Below are positions 6,105-14,096 of a stretch of 20,630 nucleotides of DNA, in pieces. The translations under genes and the position numbers were made by a program. This DNA is from a virus: positions 1 to 20,630 of the IMG/VR virus record IMGVR_UViG_3300037090_000092; one strand, 5' to 3'. Every line of letters begins with the position of its first letter. Positions within the stretch are counted from its first letter, which is position 1. The notes beneath the pieces are model-generated. The model was not told where the DNA came from. It was given only the letters and a program-made list of their open reading frames with translations, and did no database searches.

Positions 6105-8696
6105 ATGCCACGTAAAGCAAAAGAGGCAACATTAAGGGTTGTGCCTAAAGATAATAAACTTTCTTTTGAAACAGATTTTGAAGAAGAAGAGGCGATTCGC
6201 CTAAAGATCAGACCAGAAGATATAGTAAAATACAAAGAAGAAAATAACGGCCTTCCTGATGAATATAATCCGTACTATGCAGGATATGTCATTGAAAAAT
6301 CCAAGTTTATTAATGACGAAGAGCCAGACGATCAGTACGGAGATTGTCCGTACAAAAAATGGGAAGTAATTAATGAGAACGATCAAAGTCTTATTCCCAT
6401 TTACTTTAGCTTACCAACCCCGCCCAAATACTTAACTAAAATAGATGGCTATAATCTCCTTAAAGATGAACAATATTTTCGAAGGATTGAAGTACCACGT
6501 AAATTTAAGTTAATTGAAGCCAAGGCACTCAAAGACCTCGCAGAGATAGAAAAAAAGAACAGACAGGATACCATACAGGGCTATAAGTTCTACATACGTT
6601 TTTGGGAACTCATTGAACAGGAACAAGAAAATCTTACAGAAGAAATCGAGTGGTTAAAAAAGGCGTGGTGGTGGAGAACGTATGGTTACTGGGTTTACAT
6701 TGACGGAGAACCAACCTTTATTCCTCCAGATTATTTTGATTTTCTTAATTTCTATTACATTGATGAGGCTATTACTTATCCAGAATATAGGGATGACGTA
6801 AGACGAAAATTTTGCTTTGCAAGGTATCTTGAATCATGCACGGAAACATTTGCAGACTTAGATGACACAGGACTTGCCAAAAAAAATAAGGATGGTAAAT
6901 ATGAAATGATTGACTTGGGTAGGCGTCTCTTCTTTGGGGACTGTGAACCCAAAACACGTAGAACAGGAGCTACACATGAGGCTGTGCATAAGATACTCAT
7001 GGGTGCGATGACAAACCTTTCCTATTTTAGTACCATCATTTCTTTTGAGGGGAAAAACGCAGAGACACACTACAAAAAGAAATTACTCCCGGCTTTCGAT
7101 GCTTATCCTATGGTGTTAAAGCCCATTTGGGAAGGGAATAGACGACCAACGATATTAAGGCTTGACGCACCTCCTAATGTCTACAGCATACGAGGATTAA
7201 AGAGTGCTATCGCCTACTCGGATTCAGGAGGACTATTTGCTAATGAGGGAGACAGACTTAATGGGGTGTTGAATGACGAGCAGGGAAAGGGATTTAATTC
7301 AACAGCAGACATATTTGAGAGGTGGCATGTCAATAAGTTCACCATGTCAACTGGTATGGGTATCAATATTTTAAAAGGTGCGTATGTCAAGAACCCCAGT
7401 ACGGTTGAGGATTTAGAAAGTGGCTCTGTACCATATTTTAAACTCTGCACCATGTCTAACTTCTATCATAGGATACCGATAAAAGGACAGACAACAGAAG
7501 GTTTTGCAAGAATATTTCTACCTGCATATTTGAGACTTGAGGGATATATTGACAGGTTTGGTAAGTCGGTTATAGAAACACCCACAGATAGGCAGATAAG
7601 ACTATCTCCAATGTCTATTTTTGCAGTGAGTAAGAAAGGGGCAAAAGAAACAATGCAGGCGGAAAGAGATGCTTTATTAACTACCAACACACCGGAATCA
7701 CTCGAACTTTATCGAAGTATCAGAAGAAAATCTCCTTTTGAATGGGCGGAGTGTTGGTTAGGAAGTTCTGGTAATGTTGGATATAATTTAGAGATAGTTG
7801 ACACAAGGCTTAGTGAACTTAACCGAATGAAATCACTTGGAAAGCCTCCTTATAAAACAGGGTTTTTTTATAGGGAAACAAGTGATCCCAATAGTAACGT
7901 ACTCTTTGAACAATCCAATGACATACCCAAGTTCAAAATATCAATGGATTTACCCTCGCAGATGACTAATCAAAGAGAGGGTATCGAAATATGGGACGGG
8001 TTGAGTCAGAAGATGGTTATGTCATGGAGACCCCGTAATGGTCAGAGATTCACATGTGGTATAGACCCCTTTAGAAACCTTAATGCCAACCAGGCGAAAG
8101 CAAAAGCCAAGACAGGATTTTCCTTATCAAATTCTCGGCAGTCAAACGGGGGGATGGGCATACTTTGGGAGTATGATGATAATATAGACCGGGGAAAGGG
8201 GATAAGAGAATGGGACAGCTTTAAATGTATCTGTTCTTACTCCTATAGACCTGCAACACAAGAGGAATATTTTGAAGATGTCATCATGGCTTGCCAATAT
8301 TATGGTGCTATGATGTATCCAGAAAAAAATGTAGAACAATTTATTGTCCATGTATATAAGAGGGGTTATGGGGGCTATTTTTTGTTTGATATGGGATTAG
8401 ATGGTCGGTTAGCACCACTACCGGGACGATGGACAGACGCAGAGACATTACAAGATTTAGTGAGGGTTTATAAAGATTATATAGAAAATAGGGGACATAG
8501 AGAAAATCACGATGATCTCTTACTTGAAATTAAGTCATTTAAGGGGGTGGAAGATTTCACAAGACTTGACTTAAAAACAGCATTTGGGTTTGCATTATTA
8601 GGCAGTAAGTCTCGATACCGAGAAATTCTATCCCATTCAGATAATTATGGAGCGATGGATTTAAGTGGTTGGGGATTGCTTGATGGAATATTCTAA
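6105..8696 (+). CDS. terL: terminase large subunit (TerL)
   Basis: The 863-residue product is the DNA-packaging motor with ATPase and nuclease domains. From the ATG at 6105, the arginine-rich Walker A-like KTRRTGAT lies at 283-290. VLNDEQGKG gives the Walker B pair D391/E392, and FTMSTG soon after is the coupling motif. The RNase H-like nuclease follows: GIDPF with D654, YPEKN with E740, and HDDLLLE with D803/D804 are the three acidic clusters expected to hold two metals. The protein is long for TerL, with about 280 residues before the ATPase, as in large Bacteroidota phages. The longer GTG start at 6084 lies in the promoter box and is rejected. The leader is A-rich without a Shine-Dalgarno sequence. 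Confidence 0.92.
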   Translation: MPRKAKEATLRVVPKDNKLSFETDFEEEEAIRLKIRPEDIVKYKEENNGLPDEYNPYYAGYVIEKSKFINDEEPDDQYGDCPYKKWEVINENDQSLIPIYFSLPTPPKYLTKIDGYNLLKDEQYFRRIEVPRKFKLIEAKALKDLAEIEKKNRQDTIQGYKFYIRFWELIEQEQENLTEEIEWLKKAWWWRTYGYWVYIDGEPTFIPPDYFDFLNFYYIDEAITYPEYRDDVRRKFCFARYLESCTETFADLDDTGLAKKNKDGKYEMIDLGRRLFFGDCEPKTRRTGATHEAVHKILMGAMTNLSYFSTIISFEGKNAETHYKKKLLPAFDAYPMVLKPIWEGNRRPTILRLDAPPNVYSIRGLKSAIAYSDSGGLFANEGDRLNGVLNDEQGKGFNSTADIFERWHVNKFTMSTGMGINILKGAYVKNPSTVEDLESGSVPYFKLCTMSNFYHRIPIKGQTTEGFARIFLPAYLRLEGYIDRFGKSVIETPTDRQIRLSPMSIFAVSKKGAKETMQAERDALLTTNTPESLELYRSIRRKSPFEWAECWLGSSGNVGYNLEIVDTRLSELNRMKSLGKPPYKTGFFYRETSDPNSNVLFEQSNDIPKFKISMDLPSQMTNQREGIEIWDGLSQKMVMSWRPRNGQRFTCGIDPFRNLNANQAKAKAKTGFSLSNSRQSNGGMGILWEYDDNIDRGKGIREWDSFKCICSYSYRPATQEEYFEDVIMACQYYGAMMYPEKNVEQFIVHVYKRGYGGYFLFDMGLDGRLAPLPGRWTDAETLQDLVRVYKDYIENRGHRENHDDLLLEIKSFKGVEDFTRLDLKTAFGFALLGSKSRYREILSHSDNYGAMDLSGWGLLDGIF

Positions 8697-8720
8697 AATA
8701 ACCATTATTTTAAAACGTAG

Positions 8721-8728
8721 TATCTTTG
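8721..8728 (+). promoter_or_regulatory. Bacteroidota-type promoter for the portal operon (TATCTTTG)
   Basis: A perfect TAnnTTTG box (TATCTTTG) lies 21 bases before the portal ATG, in the 53-base gap after terL. There is no terminator before it, so the portal is probably transcribed both from terL read-through and from here. No -33 TTTG is visible. Confidence 0.68.
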
Positions 8729-8749
8729 TGCTAAATCAATATAGCTACA

Positions 8750-11128
8750 ATGATTCCGAGTTTTAGCAAATATTCTAATTACGAATTTGCGTTTCCGCAT
8801 AGAGATCGTAACCCAAAAGAGAAAAATGACGTTTATGACCGTAACAATGCCGAGGCAGTATACAGTTTGTTTTTAAGAAATAAGTGCGCATTTAATCTTT
8901 TTACTATAAATGATTTCTTAATGAATCGACTGTATTCTAACGGAGATCAGCCAGTAGATCAGTATAAAAGTTTTCTTTTGCATACCGAAAGCAACGATGG
9001 CGACCTGATTTCTGTGAGTAGCTTTGATGATACACACATAGGTAAACTAAGCAAAAGACAGGGATGGGGAAATGTTCTTTTCAAAAATGTTTCACCTGCC
9101 CCAATGATACTAAATGCCATACATGGAATGATGGATAAGTATGATTGGGATGTGTATGCGGACACGATAGACTCTAATTCTAATGATTTAAAAGAAAATG
9201 CAGCATATACAAAACTCTGTGAGGGTATTAACGCTAACTGGCAGGTAGAGTATAAGAAAAATGCAGGTATCCCCGTTGATGAGGATACGGTTCTCCCAAA
9301 GTCCATTGAAGAACTAAAACAGTTTGAGGCCAAGGACGGCTTTAAGTTAAACGTGGCAAGAGCTATGCAAAAACTTACAAGACATTCCTTTAACATCTCA
9401 GATTGGGATGGTGACATACGCAAGAAGGTAGTAGATGATTTAGTTGTGCTTGGTTATGCGGCCGTTAGGGATGTTTTCGATAGCAGAGATTCTAAATGGA
9501 AGATTGAGTACACTGATCCCGCAAATCTTGTTATACAATTTTCAAACGAGCGTGATTATGATGATGCCGAATATGCTGGCTATCTTCATAAATGGACAAT
9601 ATCGAATTTAAGAAATAAACTACCAGACGTACCCGAAGAGGAATGGGTTGCACTCGCACACGCAGCATATACACTCTACGATAATCCAAGGGATAAAACA
9701 TGGGGATTTTATTCACAACTCGATCCAACGACAACCACTTATAGATATGATGGATTTAAAGTACCCGTTTTTGAAGCACAGTGGATGGACACCGATACGC
9801 AGAAAAAACTTTATTATAAGTCAGTAAGGGGAAGAAACAGTATTATTGATCTTGATTATGACTCAGAAGTCAAACCACTCGACAAAGATAAAATTAATGC
9901 TAATGCAAATCAAGAAGTAAAAAAAATATTTAAGAGATATACAAGACAAGTTTTTTGGGTGCTTAATACAGACTATGTATTTGATGGAGGCCCTGTTAAA
10001 ATGGCAGAAAGAGAAGGGCTATCTACACCCCATCTTTCTTTTCATGTAGAACAGTTACTCCAACCGTCCTTAATAAAAAGGATGATTCCCATACTCGATC
10101 AGATTTCAATGGAGTTTTTGAGATGGCAGAACTCGCTTGCCATGATGATTGAAAGAGGATATGCCATCAACACATCAATGCTTGCCAATGTAACCTATGG
10201 AGGCAAGACACTCAAACCAAAAGAAGTCTTGGAGATATGGCAGAAAACAGGAAGATTACTCTATTCTTATGCAAATACCCCCACCCAACTTTACTCTGGA
10301 GGGGCAGCCACTCCTGTTACTCCAATGGAGGGTGGTTTGGGTGCGAGGGTTGAAGAAACAATGAAAGCTCTTGAGATGCACTTTTGGGAACTTGAAAAAG
10401 TCACTGGTATTACAATGGCTAATTTGGGCATGACCCCACTTCCTCAAACGGGCAAAGATACACAGAAAGATACTCCCATACAAACCCCTAATGTTCTTCA
10501 GATAATCATCAATGCTGTAATGGAGATAAAAAAGAGCGTTGCGACAAGCCTATTAAAAAGGATACAGATTGGACTCAGAAATGACAAGAAAATAAGAGAG
10601 GCTTACGAAGGTGTTGTGGGGAAAACCGACATAGACGCCCTCGTTATGATGGAGGGTGAGGGAGTGCAATATGGTATTGATCTACGACCAAGACCTGATC
10701 AGGCACAGAGGGCAACCTTCAGACAGTGGATTCAGGTAGCGTTACAGAACACTAGAGAGCAAAGGCCGGGTATAGACCTCAACGATGCTATCTATTTTGA
10801 ATCCAAATTAAATAATGGTGCTGATCTTAATGAACTTGAAAAAGAACTTGAATACGCTATCGAGAAGAACAAACAGGTGTCACAACAAAATTCACAGGCA
10901 ATGATTCAGCAACAGGCACAAGCCAATGCACAAGCAGAACAGTCAAAGGCACAGGGTCAGATGGCAATAGATAAGAATGTTGCAGATGGCAAAGCACAGG
11001 CAGAGGCTCTAAGAGGTAATATAAAAGACTCGCTACTTACAAAAGAATATAACATGCAGTTTTTACAGAGTCTTAGAGAAGCGGCAGATGCCGAAAGTGG
11101 TATTACTACAAATACTGATGGTAAATAA
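8750..11128 (+). CDS. portal protein
   Basis: The 792-residue protein has the size and position of the portal of large Bacteroidota podoviruses, directly after the terminase. The core region (about 190-290) carries KKVVDDLVVLGYAAVRDVFD, then EYTDPANLVIQFSNERDYDDAEYAG. This fits the wing/clip fold where the polypeptide checks the DNA channel. A long helical stem segment (LLQPSLIKRMIPILDQISMEF) follows. The last 120 residues are Gln/Ala-rich coiled coil (SQQNSQAMIQQQAQANAQ), the usual crown or barrel of large portals. The portal forms the dodecameric DNA gate at one capsid vertex and docks TerL. No Shine-Dalgarno sequence; the ATG is the first after the promoter. Named by context and architecture, not by a specific motif. 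Confidence 0.85.
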   Translation: MIPSFSKYSNYEFAFPHRDRNPKEKNDVYDRNNAEAVYSLFLRNKCAFNLFTINDFLMNRLYSNGDQPVDQYKSFLLHTESNDGDLISVSSFDDTHIGKLSKRQGWGNVLFKNVSPAPMILNAIHGMMDKYDWDVYADTIDSNSNDLKENAAYTKLCEGINANWQVEYKKNAGIPVDEDTVLPKSIEELKQFEAKDGFKLNVARAMQKLTRHSFNISDWDGDIRKKVVDDLVVLGYAAVRDVFDSRDSKWKIEYTDPANLVIQFSNERDYDDAEYAGYLHKWTISNLRNKLPDVPEEEWVALAHAAYTLYDNPRDKTWGFYSQLDPTTTTYRYDGFKVPVFEAQWMDTDTQKKLYYKSVRGRNSIIDLDYDSEVKPLDKDKINANANQEVKKIFKRYTRQVFWVLNTDYVFDGGPVKMAEREGLSTPHLSFHVEQLLQPSLIKRMIPILDQISMEFLRWQNSLAMMIERGYAINTSMLANVTYGGKTLKPKEVLEIWQKTGRLLYSYANTPTQLYSGGAATPVTPMEGGLGARVEETMKALEMHFWELEKVTGITMANLGMTPLPQTGKDTQKDTPIQTPNVLQIIINAVMEIKKSVATSLLKRIQIGLRNDKKIREAYEGVVGKTDIDALVMMEGEGVQYGIDLRPRPDQAQRATFRQWIQVALQNTREQRPGIDLNDAIYFESKLNNGADLNELEKELEYAIEKNKQVSQQNSQAMIQQQAQANAQAEQSKAQGQMAIDKNVADGKAQAEALRGNIKDSLLTKEYNMQFLQSLREAADAESGITTNTDGK

Positions 11129-11143
11129 TTAAACAAAAAGAAT

Positions 11144-11452
11144 ATGTCTTGTGTTGATGATTATAAAATAGCCTTGAATATTTTAGCTAAACTGGGTATC
11201 AATCATCCTGATTTTATAAAGGAATATGCCAAGGCAAAGAACATGTTGCATCAATTTGATAGTTTTAATGCAGTGCAACATCATAAGAACACTCACGTAT
11301 CCGTACTACAGTCCCCACAATCGACTCAAGTGGGTCAACCCGATCAAAGTACCGCACAGGAACCGTTGGGGGCTACGGGACTTCAAAGCGCACCTAATAC
11401 ACCAGCTACATCGCAGGGACAACCCTCGGTAGGGAAATACGATAATATCTAA
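11144..11452 (+). CDS. small hypothetical protein with Gln/Ser/Pro-rich tail
   Basis: The 102-residue product has a helical, charged N-terminal half (YKIALNILAKLGINHPDFIKEYAKAKNML). The C-terminal half is low-complexity, rich in Gln, Ser, Thr, Pro and Ala, and likely unfolded. I recognise no family. It sits between the portal and the transglycosylase-like gene, whose ATG directly follows its stop, so it belongs to the head-morphogenesis operon. A small virion or assembly factor is possible. No Shine-Dalgarno sequence; an overlapping frame in the same stretch has no support. Confidence 0.6.
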   Translation: MSCVDDYKIALNILAKLGINHPDFIKEYAKAKNMLHQFDSFNAVQHHKNTHVSVLQSPQSTQVGQPDQSTAQEPLGATGLQSAPNTPATSQGQPSVGKYDNI

Positions 11453-12250
11453 ATGCCAAACAAGAATAGAGCATTATATGACCAATTAAAGAGTGAGGGC
11501 TATTATACTAAGTCCTATGACCAGTTTGTGTCCCAGTTTTCTAATCCCGATAAACTTGCGAGGTTACATGACGTAATGCAAAATGACGGATTATACACAA
11601 AAACAGTTGATGATTTTAAAAACCAGTTTTTTCAACTTCCCGATTCAGACAAAGTGGATTATGGTGTAATCCCCGTAAAGGACACAAGAGAAAATGATTC
11701 AGTAACAAACATGCCAGTATCAGATAATAATAGATTACACGCCAATATTGATACTGATTCGGCAAAAGAAATAGTTAGTAAGGCTAAAAAACATGGTGTT
11801 GATCCATATACTGCTCTTGCTGTCGCATATCAGGAAACAGGATATTCTAATGAATATGGAGATAATCCCTTTTTCGTATTAGTAAAAAACCCGGATGAGC
11901 TTACTAAATTTCAAAAAGACCCAGTTGATTATAGTATGCAATTAATGAGTGATAAGAATAAGTATGCTAAAAAACTAGGGAAGAAATCGGATGAGGATAT
12001 TATTCAGGCGTGGAACGGCTATGGAAAGGTTGGCGGTAATAATGATCTTTCTATTTCTCCCATAAAAAAGATGTATGGTGTTGATGTGTCTAAAAATCCG
12101 ATTGATATGAACAAGAATCCCGTTTACGGGAAGCGAGTAATAGATATACGGGATAATATTCTAAAGAAGAACCCCGATATAGTTAAATTAGTTAATGAGA
12201 CAACATCTTCACAAGGCGGAGGTCAGGGAACACTTGATCTACCACAATAA
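11453..12250 (+). CDS. lytic transglycosylase-like protein with N-terminal repeats
   Basis: The 265-residue protein begins with two copies of a roughly 30-residue motif: LYDQLKSEGYYTKSYDQF (8-25) and LHDVMQNDGLYTKTVDDF (38-55). A polar linker follows. The lysozyme-like domain runs from about 100: KKHGVDPYTALAVAYQETG places E128 where SLT-type transglycosylases have the catalytic Glu. AWNGYGKVG and YGKRVIDIRDNILKKNP match the end of that fold. Such virion enzymes cut peptidoglycan during DNA entry. There is no signal peptide, which fits delivery by the virion or release through a holin. It lies between portal and scaffold, followed by a small membrane gene. The enzymatic call is moderate; the fold could be degenerate. 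Confidence 0.62.
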   Translation: MPNKNRALYDQLKSEGYYTKSYDQFVSQFSNPDKLARLHDVMQNDGLYTKTVDDFKNQFFQLPDSDKVDYGVIPVKDTRENDSVTNMPVSDNNRLHANIDTDSAKEIVSKAKKHGVDPYTALAVAYQETGYSNEYGDNPFFVLVKNPDELTKFQKDPVDYSMQLMSDKNKYAKKLGKKSDEDIIQAWNGYGKVGGNNDLSISPIKKMYGVDVSKNPIDMNKNPVYGKRVIDIRDNILKKNPDIVKLVNETTSSQGGGQGTLDLPQ

Positions 12251-12261
12251 AATGAAAGCCT

Positions 12262-12561
12262 ATGATATGCAATGTAGAAATATTAACATTTATACTTCTT
12301 TTCATTGCATATGTTTTATTTGACTTTTTATATGGGTGGTACATCATCGCAGTTCAAAATCTTAAAATAACACTTGCTACATTTCTGAGCCTTATGATAG
12401 GCACAATATCTTACGGAGGAGTAATAAAAATAGTAGATAATCCCTATTGCGGAGTTCCAATAATACTTGGAGGGGGACTTGGAACATTCTTAATTCTTTG
12501 GTGGCAGAAGAAAAAATCAAGGTTTGCTCACGACATTAATGTCCCGACCAAAAATAGTTGA
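12262..12561 (+). CDS. small membrane protein, holin candidate
   Basis: The 99-residue product has three hydrophobic segments: about 7-31 (ILTFILLFIAYVLFDFLYGW), 36-58 (ITLATFLSLMIGTISYGGVI) and 64-81 (GVPIILGGGLGTFLILWW). A basic tail follows (QKKKSRF). This is the size and layout of class I holins and of small phage inner-membrane proteins. It starts 11 bases after the transglycosylase-like gene, so the pair resembles a lysis module, but a structural or superinfection role is equally possible. It has a poor start context with no Shine-Dalgarno sequence; another ATG at 12252 lies in a different frame and is closed quickly. Confidence 0.62.
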   Translation: MICNVEILTFILLFIAYVLFDFLYGWYIIAVQNLKITLATFLSLMIGTISYGGVIKIVDNPYCGVPIILGGGLGTFLILWWQKKKSRFAHDINVPTKNS

Positions 12562-12568
12562 TAAAATA

Positions 12569-12600
12569 TTTGGTAGTTTCATTTATTCGTCTTACATTTG
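12569..12600 (+). promoter_or_regulatory. Bacteroidota promoter with -33 and -7 boxes for the zinc-ribbon gene
   Basis: TTTG (12569-12572) and TACATTTG (12593-12600) are separated by 20 bases, the ideal spacing for the Bacteroidota TTTG/TAnnTTTG promoter. It lies in the gap after the membrane gene, and the ATG of the zinc-ribbon gene follows 16 bases later. Confidence 0.75.
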
Positions 12601-12616
12601 GGGAAAATTAAAGATT

Positions 12617-12802
12617 ATGTTTTATTGTAGTAAATGTGCAGAAGAAAATGATTATCCAATAACATTTATAAATTCTTATGGTGAGTGTGAAATTTGTAGA
12701 AAAGTTACTTTATGTAATGAATGTCCAAGTTTACGTCTTCCTGAAAAGGGAAAATATGGGTGTGGAATAGATACCATAATAGAAACTCCCGCTAAAGAAT
12801 GA
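12617..12802 (+). CDS. zinc-ribbon mini-protein, 61 aa
   Basis: The product has three Cys pairs: C4/C7 (CSKC), C24/C27 (CEIC) and C33/C36 (CNEC), plus C49. This is a typical treble-clef or zinc-ribbon layout without a recognised family. The ATG at 12617 lies 16 bases after a full -33/-7 promoter. The same frame is open upstream to 12524, but an earlier start would put the promoter inside the coding sequence, so it is rejected. It is monocistronic: a terminator stands 47 bases after the stop. Zinc-ribbon phage mini-proteins often bind nucleic acid or host polymerase, but no such role can be read here. It separates the lysis-like genes from the scaffold. Confidence 0.68.
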   Translation: MFYCSKCAEENDYPITFINSYGECEICRKVTLCNECPSLRLPEKGKYGCGIDTIIETPAKE

Positions 12803-12849
12803 ATTAAATATAAGAAATATGGCATAAAAACAATTGTATAAATTATAGT

Positions 12850-12883
12850 AATAACACTCCCTAAAAGAGTGTTATTTTTTTTT
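12850..12883 (+). terminator. rho-independent terminator before scaffold
   Basis: AATAACACTC (12850-12859) and GAGTGTTATT (12867-12876) form a perfect 10-bp stem with a 7-base loop, then T to 12883. The scaffold promoter begins 5 bases later. Confidence 0.9.
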
Positions 12884-12887
12884 ATAT

Positions 12888-12895
12888 TAACTTTG
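12888..12895 (+). promoter_or_regulatory. Bacteroidota-type promoter for scaffold and capsid (TAACTTTG)
   Basis: TAACTTTG matches TAnnTTTG, 25 bases before the scaffold ATG. No -33 box is seen because that position falls in the terminator stem. It should drive both the scaffold and the major capsid gene, with the next terminator after the capsid gene. Confidence 0.7.
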
Positions 12896-12920
12896 TGCCG
12901 AAAAACAAAGAAACAGAGAC

Positions 12921-14066
12921 ATGGCAGACCCATTAGAAAGATTTACAAAACCTCCCGTGGAGGCAAGTGATCAAAATACAGTAACGGTAGGGACGCCTCC
13001 TGCTACTGAAACACTAACACCGAGTACAGAAACAAGTACTCCGACAAACCAGACTGCACAGGCACAGCCGCAGACGCCAACACCAAAGTCAAAGCCTGAC
13101 GAGTTCATTGAGAATTTTAATAAACGATTTTCTACTCCGTTTAAGAATGATGATGACATTAAGAACATCCTCGGACTTCAGCAAAAGATAGTTGAATATG
13201 AGGGGAAGGCCAAACTTAGTGAATCGCAGACTAAAGAGATAGAAGATTACAAAAAGCAAATTGAGAATTTTAAGAACAGCACCAACGGTGCGGAGTTACT
13301 TGAAAAACCCCTATTAAGGAAGGCTTACATAGCTGACCAATTGCTCGCTAAGTACCCCGACAAAGACCCGTACACATTACAAGAGATAGTAATGAGTGAC
13401 GTAAGTAAGATGTCGGACATTGATGTACTTGTAAAGGCACAGAAGATCAATCACCCCAACATTGCGGAGAATGATCTAAGAGCCGCCATTTACAAGAAAA
13501 ATGGTATCGACCCTGACATAAAACCAGAAGATTGGGATAGTGTCACAAGAGCCGAGCTTGCCATGAGTGCAGATGACGCAAGAGCAACACTAAAAACTTT
13601 AACTTCTGGTATCGAGTTTCCAAAGGCGGCAACGAAAGAACAGAGGGATGCAGATGAGGTAATAGCCCTGCAAAAGAGAATACAGGCAACGGATCCTCTA
13701 AAAGCAGAGTTCACCACATTTGATAAGTTTAAATCAGAGAAGGGGAAAATTGATTATGATGTTCCGGCTGATTTCAAAGCCAAACTCCCGGATATGTTTC
13801 AAGCGATGTTTGTAGATGCAGGACTTGATCCAACACCTGAGAATAAGGCAACGGCAATGGAGTTAAGAGATATGACTTTTCTTTACCAGAATATAGACAA
13901 GATAATCGAAGTTAAGGTTAAGGAGGGACAAACCGAAATCCAAAGGAAACTGGACGAGGCGCTCAATAACACCACGCCACCTAACACTAAAACAGCCACG
14001 GACGAAGGATCACCACAAGATAACCGCAGAGGATTGGGAGCGTTTCTTGAAGATATGAAACACTAA
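12921..14066 (+). CDS. capsid scaffold protein, putative
   Basis: The 381-residue product has a Pro/Thr/Gln-rich unfolded N-terminus (about 1-60). Charged, helical coiled-coil segments follow (about 85-130, LQQKIVEYEGKAKLSESQTK; then 215-300), and a short basic/aromatic C-terminus (NRRGLGAFLEDMKH). It is acidic, lacks enzymatic motifs, and ends 30 bases before the major capsid gene. That is the classic scaffold layout: a helical rod with a C-terminal capsid-binding tail. Scaffolds guide procapsid assembly and leave or are cut before packaging. No serine-protease motif is visible, so a built-in prohead protease is not supported. Named by composition and position. Confidence 0.75.
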   Translation: MADPLERFTKPPVEASDQNTVTVGTPPATETLTPSTETSTPTNQTAQAQPQTPTPKSKPDEFIENFNKRFSTPFKNDDDIKNILGLQQKIVEYEGKAKLSESQTKEIEDYKKQIENFKNSTNGAELLEKPLLRKAYIADQLLAKYPDKDPYTLQEIVMSDVSKMSDIDVLVKAQKINHPNIAENDLRAAIYKKNGIDPDIKPEDWDSVTRAELAMSADDARATLKTLTSGIEFPKAATKEQRDADEVIALQKRIQATDPLKAEFTTFDKFKSEKGKIDYDVPADFKAKLPDMFQAMFVDAGLDPTPENKATAMELRDMTFLYQNIDKIIEVKVKEGQTEIQRKLDEALNNTTPPNTKTATDEGSPQDNRRGLGAFLEDMKH

Positions 14067-14096
14067 TAATAACGACTTAAAAACTTTTAAAATAAA

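Noticed and set aside
8959-9423. 154-residue open frame on the minus strand inside the portal gene
   Set aside because: It lies wholly inside a well-supported gene, has an odd Ser/Cys/Leu-rich composition, and no start signal or promoter. Shadow of the portal reading frame.
11226-11432. 68-residue alternative frame inside the 102-aa gene
   Set aside because: It is fully contained in the gene with a better context and a stop joined to the next ATG, and has no start signal.
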